The notes beneath the pieces are model-generated. The model saw only the letters and a program-made list of their open reading frames with translations. It was not told the origin of the DNA and did not search any database. Positions 26,838 through 35,765 of a stretch of DNA of 64,000 nucleotides are shown here, piece by piece (the stretch's first letter is position 1; the number at the start of each line of letters is the position of its first letter). The stretch comes from JAFNGF01 sp964567045 (GTDB lineage Bacteria; Planctomycetota; Phycisphaerae; Sedimentisphaerales; Anaerobacaceae). A program made the translations under genes and the position numbers. The DNA lies in the NCBI GenBank assembly GCA_964567045.1, contig CAZMLE010000003.1, positions 1 to 64,000 of the forward strand, read 5' to 3'.

Positions 26838-26872
26838 TCGCTACGTTATAGCTATTGAATCTGTGTTATTTT

Positions 26873-26912
26873 GGGGCTTATACCGAAGCAAGCGGGATAG
26901 GTCCCTTTTTTT
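26873..26912 (+). terminator. Rho-independent terminator after PEP-CTERM gene 2
   Basis: GGGGCTTATACC (26873-26884) pairs with GGGATAGGTCCC (26894-26905), with G-U pairs, followed by seven T residues (26906-26912). It closes the run of three secreted-protein genes. Confidence 0.75.
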
Positions 26913-27022
26913 ATTGGCTGGCACCCGCCCTATATTGCTTGTCGCGTCGTCGCTACGGCAAAAGATTGTAGATATACTTCAGATACAGCCGATAAAAGAA
27001 TAGCCTTTGCCAAACGTATTTA

Positions 27023-27051
27023 TTGACGCCGTTGTGACGGCGGGATATAAT
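27023..27051 (+). promoter_or_regulatory. Sigma-70-type promoter of the PIN-TRAM gene
   Basis: TTGACG (27023-27028), 17-bp spacer, TATAAT (27046-27051). The predicted start leaves a leader of about 45 nt before the GGAGG and ATG at 27103. Confidence 0.75.
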
Positions 27052-27102
27052 CGTGCCGGTTGCAAATAACATAATTCTGTCATAATTTGGAGGTTAATAG
27101 CA

Positions 27103-28221
27103 ATGTTACCTACGGTTATTTTCAGAGCTATATTTTTTGTCGTCATTATTGCTGTATTGGTTGTGCATCTGAGTTTGCCGGACGTCGCTGGAGACCGGGG
27201 CAGAGCAAATTTTTATGCGATTCTCCTGACGGGTGTGGGGCTGGCATTGACGGCTTTCTTCGTCGATATTCTCACGCCAAAAAAGTCTCTGTCTGCGTTG
27301 GGCGGCGTGTTTCTTGGTCTTTTGGTGGGCATATTTATCAGTTGGGCATTGTCCCCCGTGCTCGATATGGTGAATGAGATTTACTACATTGGCCTGACCG
27401 CGGAAGCAATACAGGCAATCAAGTGGATTATGGGCATATCTATATGTTATCTTACCATTAGTATTGTGGTGCGGACCAAAGATGACGTGCGTTTCGTGAT
27501 TCCCTATGTTGAGTTTGCCAAACAGACCAAGGGCGCCAGGCCGCTGGTGCTGGATACCTCGGCAATCGTTGATGGGCGAATCGCAGATTTGTGTCAGAGC
27601 AGATTGTTCGACGCTCCGCTGGTGCTCCCGCGTTTTGTTCTTAATGAGCTGCAGCTTATCGCCGATTCGGCTGACAAGCTCAAGCGTAATCGCGGCAGGC
27701 GAGGACTCGACGTACTGAACAAAATGCAGGCGAGTTCCGCTATCGATGTCGAAATTGATGACACGACAGTCCCGGAGATTGAGGAGGCCAAAGGCGTCGA
27801 TCAGAAATTGATGCTGTTCACCAAGAGCTGCAACGGCCGGCTTGTAACGACCGATTATAACCTCAGCAAGGTTGCACAGGTACGCGGCGTCGATGTGGTC
27901 AATATCAACGACCTGGCTAATTCTCTGAAGGTCGTTGCTTTGCCGGGTGAGACGATGGAGGTCAAAATCATAAGGCCCGGCGAAGAGGCAGAGCAGGGCA
28001 TCGGTTATCTGGACGACGGAACGATGGTTGTGGTTGAAAGCGCCCGCAACAAGATCGGACGCGAAGTAGTGCTGAGTGTAACCAGCTCTCTTCAGACATC
28101 GGCTGGAAAAATGATTTTCGGCAAATTCGAAAGCTTTGCGCAAGAGATGGGCGAAAGCAACCGGCGACCTTCAGACAGAGCCCCGGCCAGAACGGGTACG
28201 GCAGAGAGAAATAGAAGCTAA
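27103..28221 (+). CDS. Membrane-anchored PIN/TRAM domain protein (YacL family)
   Basis: A 372-residue protein with four predicted membrane segments in the first 130 residues. A PIN-like nuclease domain follows (about 145-270: LVLDTSAIVDGRIADLC, with acidic residues D and E in PRFVLNELQLIADSAD and VTTDYNLSKVAQ), then a TRAM RNA-binding domain (about 285-345: ETMEVKIIRPGEEAEQGIGYLDDGTMVVVE). This is the architecture of Bacillus YacL. The role in the family is not settled; RNA cleavage at the membrane is assumed. It has its own promoter. Confidence 0.92.
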   Translation: MLPTVIFRAIFFVVIIAVLVVHLSLPDVAGDRGRANFYAILLTGVGLALTAFFVDILTPKKSLSALGGVFLGLLVGIFISWALSPVLDMVNEIYYIGLTAEAIQAIKWIMGISICYLTISIVVRTKDDVRFVIPYVEFAKQTKGARPLVLDTSAIVDGRIADLCQSRLFDAPLVLPRFVLNELQLIADSADKLKRNRGRRGLDVLNKMQASSAIDVEIDDTTVPEIEEAKGVDQKLMLFTKSCNGRLVTTDYNLSKVAQVRGVDVVNINDLANSLKVVALPGETMEVKIIRPGEEAEQGIGYLDDGTMVVVESARNKIGREVVLSVTSSLQTSAGKMIFGKFESFAQEMGESNRRPSDRAPARTGTAERNRS

Positions 28222-28268
28222 GTGCCCGGAACCAGACCAGATGCACATGCTTTTGGGTCCAGTTTGTT

Positions 28269-28922
28269 TCACTTGGATTGTACGAGACATTTGAGCAAGA
28301 TAGCGATTGCGCCTAAGTTACCACAGGCGAATAGCGGCCAATAGAAGTGTGAGCGAAAATCAGGCTTATTGGCCGACAGCCCCGCGATGCAAAAGGAAAC
28401 AGCCACAGTGAGGGCGGCAAAGAGCAGGGCAACCCAGTCCACCATGGTTACTTTGAGCGGTCGAGCTTGGGAGTCTCTGTAGAGTATTATTATGGCAAAT
28501 CCAAGCAGCGTAATCGAGACAAGTACGGGGGCAAGGACGGGGCCTGCCCAGACTGCGGGTATTAGAAATAGCACATCCCACTCCATAATCGAGCTGGGCC
28601 AATCGATGAGGACCTTGAGCCAGACGTAGTAGAAGATGTCCCAGCTCGCAAAGATGGTCAGAAAATAGGCGCATCGTTGCTGGATGCCTTTTCCGAAGAG
28701 CCAGGCACCGGTAGAAATTAAGACCAGAGTCGCGGCTTCTCTGCCGATCTCAATGACCAGTAGCTGTTTGCCCGGCGGTGTCAGGCCAAAACTTGTCAAA
28801 GGGAAGCTGAAGCCGTTGGGATGAAAAATGGTCCGCAGGTAAACAACAACCGCCGCTTCAATGTAAGCAAAAGCGACGCCGAAAATGATAACGATCCAGA
28901 GTTTGCCAAATATCTTGCTAAT
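28269..28922 (-). CDS. Polytopic membrane protein with probable ATT start
   Basis: The frame encodes a hydrophobic protein with about six membrane segments. The first ATG/GTG/TTG codon is the TTG at 28799 (176 residues). The same frame stays open for 41 more codons, which encode a clear first membrane helix (KLWIVIIFGVAFAYIEAAVVVYLRTIF). Upstream of those is only an ATT at 28922-28920, overlapping the TAG stop of ispG by one base. I therefore extend the gene to 217 residues from ATT, by translational coupling. No family was recognised. The exact start is inferred. Confidence 0.6.
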   Translation of the reverse strand: MSKIFGKLWIVIIFGVAFAYIEAAVVVYLRTIFHPNGFSFPLTSFGLTPPGKQLLVIEIGREAATLVLISTGAWLFGKGIQQRCAYFLTIFASWDIFYYVWLKVLIDWPSSIMEWDVLFLIPAVWAGPVLAPVLVSITLLGFAIIILYRDSQARPLKVTMVDWVALLFAALTVAVSFCIAGLSANKPDFRSHFYWPLFACGNLGAIAILLKCLVQSK

Positions 28923-29973
28923 TGGTTAAGTGCCTCAGCAATGTCGGGATGATTTGGCTTTCGGGGACTATGGAGATCTTTTGCCCGTTGCGGTAGAAGA
29001 AGGCCTTGTTTTTTGCGGCGCAGACGGCAAGGTCGGCGTCGGCGGCTTCGCCGGGTCCGTTGACGATGCAGCCCATTACGGCCACACGCAAGGGCTTATT
29101 AATCCCAGCCAGGGCCTTTTTGACCCGCCGGGCCAGTTTGATTACATCGATTTGGGCGCGGGCGCAAGTCGGGCAGACTATCACCTCCGGCTCGGTACGC
29201 TCGTACAAGCCAAGCGTAATCAGGATTTGCTTAGCGATTTTCGTTTCCGCGAGCGGGCTGCCTGCGGCGCTCACTCTGATAGTGTCGCCGATACCTTCTG
29301 CCAGCAGCGCGCCCAAGGTGATGGCGGATGGTATTTGAGCATCCTCGGGCAGGCCCGCGTGAGTAAGCCCAAGATGGATCGGATAGTCGAAAGTCCTGGC
29401 GATGCGGCGGTTAACTTCGATGGTGCGTTGAGCATCGCTACTTTTTGCGCTTAGAACCAATTGATCGAAGTTACGGTTCTCAAAAATCCGCACATATTTT
29501 TTCATCTCCTCCAGCATCAAAGCGGGGCGTTTTTCAAATGGAACGGGCTGTTTCTTGAGGTTTCGGATGCTCGCTTCGTTGACTCCGATGCGGATGGCCG
29601 TATGGTGCATCTTTGCTGCGTCTATTATTCGGTGGATGCTTTTTCTGTCTTTTATGTTGCCGGGGTTCAATCTGATCTTGGCAGCGCCGGCTTCTATTGC
29701 CTCGATAGCACGTTGCGGGCAAAAATGAACATCGGCAATTAAAGGGATATTTACTTTTTGGACAATTTTCGCAAAGGTAGCCGTATCGGCCCGGGCAGGT
29801 ACGGCGATTCTGACCAGCCGGCAGCCGGCGCAAACAAGCTGATTTATCTGCCTCACGCACCCCGCAACGTCCGTAGTCGGCACCTTCGTCATCGACTGGA
29901 TGACAATGGGGCTACCTGTGCCGACTCTCACCTGCCCAACGTTGACGGTTCTGGTTTTTCTTCTTTCAATCAC
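28918..29973 (-). CDS. ispG: 4-hydroxy-3-methylbut-2-en-1-yl diphosphate synthase
   Basis: MEP-pathway [4Fe-4S] enzyme converting MEcPP to HMBPP. Started at the GTG at 29973 (351 residues, beginning MIERRKTRTVNVGQVRVG), since a frame from 30030 would overlap the upstream gene. Motifs: IVIQSMTKVPTTDV, PLIADVHF, KIRLNPGNI, and the cluster cysteines in CPTCARAQID and MGCIVNGPGEAADADL. Usual length for the family. It lies between the beta-propeller gene (44 nt upstream) and the membrane protein that begins in its stop codon. Confidence 0.95.
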   Translation of the reverse strand: MIERRKTRTVNVGQVRVGTGSPIVIQSMTKVPTTDVAGCVRQINQLVCAGCRLVRIAVPARADTATFAKIVQKVNIPLIADVHFCPQRAIEAIEAGAAKIRLNPGNIKDRKSIHRIIDAAKMHHTAIRIGVNEASIRNLKKQPVPFEKRPALMLEEMKKYVRIFENRNFDQLVLSAKSSDAQRTIEVNRRIARTFDYPIHLGLTHAGLPEDAQIPSAITLGALLAEGIGDTIRVSAAGSPLAETKIAKQILITLGLYERTEPEVIVCPTCARAQIDVIKLARRVKKALAGINKPLRVAVMGCIVNGPGEAADADLAVCAAKNKAFFYRNGQKISIVPESQIIPTLLRHLTN

Positions 29974-30017
29974 GCTGCAATTGTAGCATATACAATTGCC
30001 AATCTTCAATTGCCAAT

Positions 30018-31007
30018 TTACTGGGCCCACTTCAGCTTTGCGATGCGGATGCCGTCCAGAGCACCCTGGTTAAGTGCGGCGATGTAATACTGGCCTTTGT
30101 GAAAAATGATTTCCGGCGCCGCGACCGGTAAAGTGCCCAGAAAATAGCGGTCGTCTTGATTGATTCCAAACATTGTGGGATCTTTGGAGCAGTAAACGCT
30201 GCTCTGGGGCGGACCTCTCTCTCGGATACCACCAGCCTTGGGCTGGCCGTATGTCTGTGTTTTGAACAGGTAGAATTCTTCGGGTCCCAGTTTTACGACG
30301 TGGGGACACTCCGAGGAGCCTGGGCCTGTGCCGGCCTGGCCGCCGAAGGAGACAACCTTGGATTCGCTCCAATTCTTGAAGTCTTTTGTCGTGCGGACGT
30401 AAACCATGCCCTGCCGGTTGGGATAAGCGGTGTAATAGGCATACCAGACGCCGCCATGCTCCAGCAACATCACATCCCGCGTGTTGTTGCCGGGGCCTTC
30501 GGTGAACATGCCGGTCTTGCCGTTCGGTTGAACGACTCGTGTAAAATCCTTCCCATCCTTACTTGTAGCGTGGCAGATGTTGACCCAGTCGCCATAGAAT
30601 AGATGATAAATGTCACGGGCCTTTATTACGTGCGGGGCTTGCAGTCCGCCTGGAGTTTCGCCCAGTGACGGGTCGGCCTCCATAACAATGCCTATCGGCT
30701 GCCAGTCGGCATCGGCCAGTTCTTTGCCTTGCCAGCGGTAGAAGAACCGGGTCTTGCCGCCTTCGCCGCCGGCAGTTGTGTTACGGATGCAAGACCAGAG
30801 CTGCCAGGTGCCGTCTGCCGCCTGCCAGATGGCAAAGTCGACCGGCTCCTGCCTTTCGGCGGCGTACTTGTGGTCCATCGGATTGTCCGCCACTTGCCAC
30901 CAGGGACCCTCAATTTGGGGTATAAGAACATCCCCCGATTTCTGGCCTGCATACACTGCCATGGCCAGAATGGACCCGCAAAGCACCGTCATCAACCGTG
31001 AGTTCAT
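30018..31007 (-). CDS. Exported GH43-like five-bladed beta-propeller protein
   Basis: A 329-residue protein with an N-terminal signal peptide (to about VYAGQ). The rest shows repeated blade-like motifs: VDFAIWQAADGTWQLWSCI, APHVIKARDIYHLFYGDW, TRDVMLLEHGGVWYAYYTA, CPHVVKLGPEEFYLFKTQ and APEIIFHKGQYYIAALN. This is typical of GH43/GH32/GH117-like five-bladed propellers. I could not place the three catalytic acids with certainty, so activity is unproven. The gene starts 3 nt after the DUF6249-like gene and probably belongs to the same transcript. Confidence 0.75.
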   Translation of the reverse strand: MNSRLMTVLCGSILAMAVYAGQKSGDVLIPQIEGPWWQVADNPMDHKYAAERQEPVDFAIWQAADGTWQLWSCIRNTTAGGEGGKTRFFYRWQGKELADADWQPIGIVMEADPSLGETPGGLQAPHVIKARDIYHLFYGDWVNICHATSKDGKDFTRVVQPNGKTGMFTEGPGNNTRDVMLLEHGGVWYAYYTAYPNRQGMVYVRTTKDFKNWSESKVVSFGGQAGTGPGSSECPHVVKLGPEEFYLFKTQTYGQPKAGGIRERGPPQSSVYCSKDPTMFGINQDDRYFLGTLPVAAPEIIFHKGQYYIAALNQGALDGIRIAKLKWAQ

Positions 31008-31010
31008 TGA

Positions 31011-31418
31011 TCAAGCTATTCCTGGTGGGTTTTTGTTTTCTGCCGTAGTGTTTTTGCTCGTGGATAAGTTGTTTTGCAGTTGATATTTTCTGTGCAGTAA
31101 GCCGCGAACGATCCAGGCAAGACCCACGGCAAAAAGCACGGCTAATACAACTTCTGTCCAGCCGCCTCCGATAACCATGAAAGTAACTGCAAAGGCCAGC
31201 AGTCCCACTCCCATAGAGATGAACCTTATCCACGGTGGGCCTGCCAGCTTCTGTTTAGGAGGCATTATTTCTGACAGTGGTATGCCTTTTTCAATGGCGG
31301 CCATAATCTGTTTGTGCTCGAACCGCTTCTTGATAACGGCGACTATACCGATAATGAGGATCGGAGTGGATGCTGCGAGTAACATTAGCATTATTCCAAA
31401 GGCTTCCCGAGGATCCAT
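31011..31418 (-). CDS. Small DUF6249-like membrane protein
   Basis: A 135-residue protein with an N-terminal membrane segment (FGIMLMLLAASTPILIIGIVAVI), a cytoplasmic stretch HKQIMAAIEKGIPLSEIMP, and two more membrane segments (MGVGLLAFAVTFMVIGGG and VVLAVLFAVGLAWIV). The 'immaaiekGiP' block is the hallmark of small membrane proteins commonly found next to ECF sigma factors and DUF4097 genes. It is part of the minus-strand run here. Confidence 0.75.
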   Translation of the reverse strand: MDPREAFGIMLMLLAASTPILIIGIVAVIKKRFEHKQIMAAIEKGIPLSEIMPPKQKLAGPPWIRFISMGVGLLAFAVTFMVIGGGWTEVVLAVLFAVGLAWIVRGLLHRKYQLQNNLSTSKNTTAENKNPPGIA

Positions 31419-31460
31419 TTTTTTCTCCTTCCAATATTTTTACAACTTTCCAGAACCTTT

Positions 31461-32648
31461 CTATTTTATTTTTACTGAGCCGCTGCTGCTTTCTAAGTGC
31501 AGCCTTCCTTTTCCGTCGCCGATTTTTCCTTGTATATGTTTTTTGGAGACCTCGCCGGCTACGGTGATCGGCAGGTCTGTTCTTATTGAGCCGTAGCTTG
31601 TTTTAAGGTCGACCTGGCCGGAAAAATTGGGCGGCGCGGCAAAATCTATACTTCCGTATGAAGTCACAACCTCAGCAACAATCTCAGGCGGAGTTGACTG
31701 TGAGCAGGCGATGTCGATATTCCCGCTGCCGGACCTGGCAGTGAGGTCACTGGTTGTAATCTGTTGGCAATTGATGCGTCCATAAGACGTAGACACGCCG
31801 ATGGTGCCTGCAGAAGCTGCTGCCACATTGATACTGCCGCTGTCTGAATGTAGTCTAATTGAATCGCCTTTTAATTCGTCGGTGACGATGGAGCCATAAG
31901 ATGTGTGTGCACTGCAGTCGCCGAAAGAGGCTTTTGAGAGTGTTATTTTGCCGCTGCTGCTTTTGAGCTTGATATCCCCGCCTGAGATGTCCTTACATGT
32001 GACGGAGCCATAAGAGGTCTCCAGCAAGACTGAGCCTTTGACGTTCTCTGCTGTCAGTGAGCCGCTGCTACTTTTTAGTTTAATGCTCTCGCCCGCGACA
32101 TTCCTGCAGGTTACGGAGCCGTAGGACGTATTTAGCTCTGCTGAGCCTTGAATATTCGTGACATTGATTGAGCCGCTGCTGGTTTTGCCCTTGGCGCTGC
32201 CGTCGAGGTTTGCTAGTTCAATTGACCCGTATGAGCTGGTGCATTCGGCGTGAGTTTGTTTTGGCACCGTTATCTTGAAGCTCACGCTCACCGAACGGTT
32301 GCTTTTCAGATGGGGTCTTTCTGCCCTAACCGTCAAAGTTTGGCCGACTGATTCAAGCTCTACTTTGACTTGCTCAGCTATTTGCTGGGCCTCTTCTTCA
32401 GTGGGTGCTCTGGCAGAAATCGTGGCCACCACATTGCAATCAGTCACATCGGCGCCAGCCACGGTGATAGAGCCGGCTGTGGTTTCGGCGGCGAGCGTTG
32501 AGCCCGCGGCGAGGGGAGCTTGCTGCTGAACCGTCCGTTCGTATTTGGCCTGTGGCCAATCGCCTATTTGAATGCCGCAGCTACCAATCACCAGCAGCGA
32601 GCAGACGCAAGAGCTTAGAGCCCACCTTTTCAGACAGTACGTTTTCAT
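31461..32648 (-). CDS. DUF4097 beta-helix-like lipoprotein with alternating TSYGSI/SSSGSI repeats
   Basis: A 395-residue protein with a lipoprotein signal (LLVIGSCG), a conserved region (RTVQQQAPLAAGSTLAAET...ARAPTEEEAQQIAEQVKVELE), and a long array of short beta-strand repeats. The repeat units alternate between T-S-Y-G-S-I and S-S-S-G-S-I types, about 20 residues per rung, consistent with a right-handed beta-solenoid (DUF4097). Family members are often encoded beside ECF sigma factors; their role is unknown. A paralogue lies immediately upstream at 32683-33510. Confidence 0.85.
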   Translation of the reverse strand: MKTYCLKRWALSSCVCSLLVIGSCGIQIGDWPQAKYERTVQQQAPLAAGSTLAAETTAGSITVAGADVTDCNVVATISARAPTEEEAQQIAEQVKVELESVGQTLTVRAERPHLKSNRSVSVSFKITVPKQTHAECTSSYGSIELANLDGSAKGKTSSGSINVTNIQGSAELNTSYGSVTCRNVAGESIKLKSSSGSLTAENVKGSVLLETSYGSVTCKDISGGDIKLKSSSGKITLSKASFGDCSAHTSYGSIVTDELKGDSIRLHSDSGSINVAAASAGTIGVSTSYGRINCQQITTSDLTARSGSGNIDIACSQSTPPEIVAEVVTSYGSIDFAAPPNFSGQVDLKTSYGSIRTDLPITVAGEVSKKHIQGKIGDGKGRLHLESSSGSVKIK

Positions 32649-32682
32649 TTTTCGCCCTTTCCAGTTACATTTATGCTGTTGG

Positions 32683-33510
32683 CTACCTTATGGTTATTGA
32701 ACCGTTGTGGGTCTCAAGGTGCACTTTGCCCTGACCGGCGCCGATTGTCCCGGAAATGCTCCTTTTGCTTACGTTTCCGACGACCGTTACGGGCAGCTCT
32801 GTTCTTATAGAGCCGTTGTGGGTCGAAGCTTCAACTGCCGCCGAGAGATTTTGCGGGCTGGCAAGTTCGATTTGACCGTTGTAGGTGACGATGGATATAT
32901 CGCAAGCAGGTGGAGCCGCTTGAGAATAACGCACTTTCACACTCCCGTTGTGTGTTTTTAGCTGTGCATCGCCCGATATGTCGTCACACCGGATTGCGCC
33001 ATTGCGTGTTTGAAGCTTGGCGGTGCCGCAGATATGTGTAGTTGTCACACTGCCATTGTGTGTTGTGCCATCGACCTGGCCTGTGATGTTCGCAACCTTG
33101 ATGGCTCCGTTGTGAGTGGAAAACTCCAGGTTGGTGCGGTTTGGAACCGTCACATCCAGATCAACAGCGATAGATTGATTGGACACCAGGAGGGGCTTTT
33201 CAATTTTGGCGGTCAGCCTGCCGGGCGAAGGTTCAAGGGTTATCTTGGTCCGTTCCGCCAATTTCTGGGCTTCTTCTTCGGTTACTGCGCGGGCGATAAT
33301 CGTGGCTGTCAGGCTGCAGTCAGTTACGCCGGCGCCATTAACGGTGATTGAGCCGTTGTGGGTCTCTGTTGCAAATAAAGAACCTTCCGCCAATGGAGTT
33401 GATAGCTCGATCGTTCTTTCATATTTGGCTATCGGCAAGTAGCATCCACCGACCGTCAACAGCAAGCACAGACAGATAACAGGTAAGATTCTCCGATAAT
33501 TCTTTGCCAT
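32683..33510 (-). CDS. DUF4097 lipoprotein with THNGSI repeats
   Basis: A 275-residue paralogue with lipobox LTVGGC and the shared block YERTIELSTPLAEGSLFATET...ARAVTEEEAQKLAERTKITLE. The solenoid rungs here all carry T-H-N-G-S-(I/V) or T-R-N-G-A-I and none of the T-S-Y-G type used by its neighbour. It ends GKVHLETHNGSITIR against GRLHLESSSGSVKIK in the other copy. It is one rung set shorter. It follows the S9 peptidase by 15 nt. Confidence 0.85.
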   Translation of the reverse strand: MAKNYRRILPVICLCLLLTVGGCYLPIAKYERTIELSTPLAEGSLFATETHNGSITVNGAGVTDCSLTATIIARAVTEEEAQKLAERTKITLEPSPGRLTAKIEKPLLVSNQSIAVDLDVTVPNRTNLEFSTHNGAIKVANITGQVDGTTHNGSVTTTHICGTAKLQTRNGAIRCDDISGDAQLKTHNGSVKVRYSQAAPPACDISIVTYNGQIELASPQNLSAAVEASTHNGSIRTELPVTVVGNVSKRSISGTIGAGQGKVHLETHNGSITIR

Positions 33511-33525
33511 TTTTGTGCCTCCTAA

Positions 33526-35457
33526 CTAATTGTCAACTGCCTCTTCATAACGACCGCCCAAGTGCTTTGCCAGGAACTTTTCCGCTGCGGCATAGAACTT
33601 CAGGCGGTTTTCCGGCTTGGCAAATCCATGTCCTTCATCCGCAAAGACTATATATTCATACGCAAGACCTTTTTTCTTCATCGCCTCGACAATCTGCTCG
33701 GATTCAGCCTGTTTGACCCGGGGATCATTAGCTCCCTGCCCGATCAGGATCGGGACTTTGATCTGGTCTACCTTGAATAAAGGCGACCTGGATTTCAGAA
33801 AGGCTTCGTCGGTGTCCGGGTTGCCCACGCGTTTGTAAAACGTAGCCAGAAGCGGCGTCCAGTAGGGCGGAATGGATTTAATCAACGTGACCAGATTGCT
33901 CGGCCCGACAATATCCACGGCGCAGCAGAAAACATCCGGCGTAAAGGTCGCGCCAACCAGAGCGGCATAACCTCCGTACGAGCCGCCAAAGATAGTCACT
34001 TTGTTCGGGTCGGCATAGCCCTGCTGCACGGCCCAGTGAACTGCATCAACCAGATCATCGTGCATTTTGCCTGCCCATTCTTTATCGCCGGCATTGACAA
34101 ATGTTTTGCCATAGCCTGTTGAGCCGCGGAAGTTGACCTGCAGACAGGCGTAACCTCGATTGGTAAGCCATTGCACTTCAGGGTCGTAACCCCACGTATC
34201 CCGTCCCCATGGTCCGCCGTGAACCAGCAGAACCATCGGCAGATTCTTCTTTTCTTTCCATTCCGGAAAAGTAACGTAAGCGTGAATAGTCAGGCCATCC
34301 CGTGCTTTGAAACGGGCCGGCTCCATACGTGCCAGCGTGTATTTATTAAGGTCGGGCATGTGGTCGAACAGAAACTTGCCTTTCTTGTCTTTCCTATCGT
34401 AGGCATAGAAAGATACAGGGCCGTTATCCTTGGTAAAGCCGACCAACCAGGTTGCATCGGCGTTATCCCGATCGTAGACAAAAAAGTCCCCCTGGACCAG
34501 CTTGGAGATGGCCTCGAAGTCGCCTTTGATGGATTCATCTAAGACGACCCATTCGGTTCTCGCTTTGGTGAATGCGACAGCCTGCACCTGGTACGAATCC
34601 GGATGAATCATTACATTGCTGGCGTCGTACTGCGGGTCTTCAGCGATGACTTTGATATTGCCGGTTGCTATTTCCATCGTGACCAGCCGGCCGGCGTCGA
34701 CGTTGCGCGAATCGATCAGGTACAGGCTTTTGCCGTCCTTGGTGAAACTCACCACCTGGCTCGTCATGCTGTCTTCTGCGTCCCAGCTAAGCACCTTTTG
34801 CCAATCGGCCTGAACATTGTCGCGCACGAGCAGGTCGAAACCGCCTCCAGGTGTGGCCGCCATGGCGCCACGGATTTTGAAGTCCGCGTCGGCCCACCAG
34901 TCAACGATATTACCGGGATTCTCGGCCACTTTTTTCAGCTCCCCCGTCTTGAGGTCGAGATGATAGACATCGTGTACCTTCGGGTTGTCCTTGTTCATAC
35001 TAATCAGTAGTTCGTTGGGGAAATGCTTGTCGGTGTGCGTGATCCTGGTCTGCACATCGTCGTACGGCGTCAAGTCGCGAATCTCGTTGCTCTCGAGATT
35101 CACCGCATAGAGCCGCCAGTTCTCATTTCCCCCAGCATCCTGCAAGTACATGATATGTTTGCTGTCGCCTGCCCAGAAGTACCGGCGTATTCCCCGATCC
35201 GTATCCTTTGTTACGACCCTGTCGTCTTCTTTGCCGATGGTTTTTACCCATACGTTAAGCACGTTTTTGACCGGAGCAAGATAAGCCATCATCTCTCCAT
35301 CCGGGGAGATTAGGGGATTTGTTTTTACCGGATTACCAAAGAGTACTTCTCTTGGTATTAGCTCAGGCTCAGCAGCAGCACTGGCAAGCACGAGAATCGT
35401 CAGCAGAGGGGGAATTACCAGGACGGTAGAAAGGCGGATCAATTTTAGCTGTTTCAT
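33526..35457 (-). CDS. S9 family peptidase (prolyl oligopeptidase-like)
   Basis: A 643-residue exported serine peptidase with a signal peptide to about residue 29 (ASAAA). An N-terminal seven-bladed propeller region (about 40-380) is followed by an alpha/beta hydrolase domain: LLVHGGPWGRD, the nucleophile in FGGSYGGYAALVG (Ser near residue 490), the acid in GANDPRVKQAE (about 580) and His in ADEGHGFAKPENR (about 608). Related proteins are acylaminoacyl- or dipeptidyl-peptidases acting on short peptides. It heads the minus-strand run, 33 nt after the DUF4097 remnant. Confidence 0.92.
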   Translation of the reverse strand: MKQLKLIRLSTVLVIPPLLTILVLASAAAEPELIPREVLFGNPVKTNPLISPDGEMMAYLAPVKNVLNVWVKTIGKEDDRVVTKDTDRGIRRYFWAGDSKHIMYLQDAGGNENWRLYAVNLESNEIRDLTPYDDVQTRITHTDKHFPNELLISMNKDNPKVHDVYHLDLKTGELKKVAENPGNIVDWWADADFKIRGAMAATPGGGFDLLVRDNVQADWQKVLSWDAEDSMTSQVVSFTKDGKSLYLIDSRNVDAGRLVTMEIATGNIKVIAEDPQYDASNVMIHPDSYQVQAVAFTKARTEWVVLDESIKGDFEAISKLVQGDFFVYDRDNADATWLVGFTKDNGPVSFYAYDRKDKKGKFLFDHMPDLNKYTLARMEPARFKARDGLTIHAYVTFPEWKEKKNLPMVLLVHGGPWGRDTWGYDPEVQWLTNRGYACLQVNFRGSTGYGKTFVNAGDKEWAGKMHDDLVDAVHWAVQQGYADPNKVTIFGGSYGGYAALVGATFTPDVFCCAVDIVGPSNLVTLIKSIPPYWTPLLATFYKRVGNPDTDEAFLKSRSPLFKVDQIKVPILIGQGANDPRVKQAESEQIVEAMKKKGLAYEYIVFADEGHGFAKPENRLKFYAAAEKFLAKHLGGRYEEAVDN

Positions 35458-35490
35458 GGCCTTGCTCTCCTTTTCTTTCCAAGGAGCGGA

Positions 35491-35676
35491 TTACCTTATT
35501 CTTATTAGGCCGTCGCGAGTCTTAAGATATACTTCGCCGACGCAACACAGTTGGCCTGGATGCACCGTTGCGGCAAGCCTTTTTTTGTTCGGCTTTGGCA
35601 AAACTAATACCGGCAGGTCTGCTCTTACAGAGCCATTATACGTCCAAGCTGGTCTCAAATAGCAGTTTCTTTCCAT
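35491..35676 (-). pseudogene. C-terminal remnant of a third DUF4097 paralogue
   Basis: A 61-codon frame reads TYNGSVRADLPVLVL near the start and GEVYLKTRDGLIRIR at the end. This lines up with THNGSIRTELPVTVV...GKVHLETHNGSITIR of the neighbouring DUF4097 lipoprotein. The signal peptide, head region and all other rungs are missing, and the middle (KPNKKRLAATVHPGQLC) has diverged. It is best read as a decayed copy, though the frame is still open. Confidence 0.6.
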
Positions 35677-35734
35677 TTTCCTATATTCCTTAGTTCGGTG
35701 ACTGTCGTGGTTATTTCAGTGATTTTTTTGCCTT

Positions 35735-35763
35735 TTGTGGGTATGTCGCTGGTTCTGTATAAT
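35735..35763 (+). promoter_or_regulatory. Promoter of the ECF sigma gene
   Basis: TTGTGG (35735-35740), 17-bp spacer, TATAAT (35758-35763). The predicted start falls within the palindrome at 35766. Confidence 0.6.
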
Positions 35764-35765
35764 AG

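Noticed and set aside
27106..28143. 345-codon open frame on the minus strand
   Set aside because: Opposite the PIN-TRAM gene, which has a promoter, ribosome-binding site and domain motifs.
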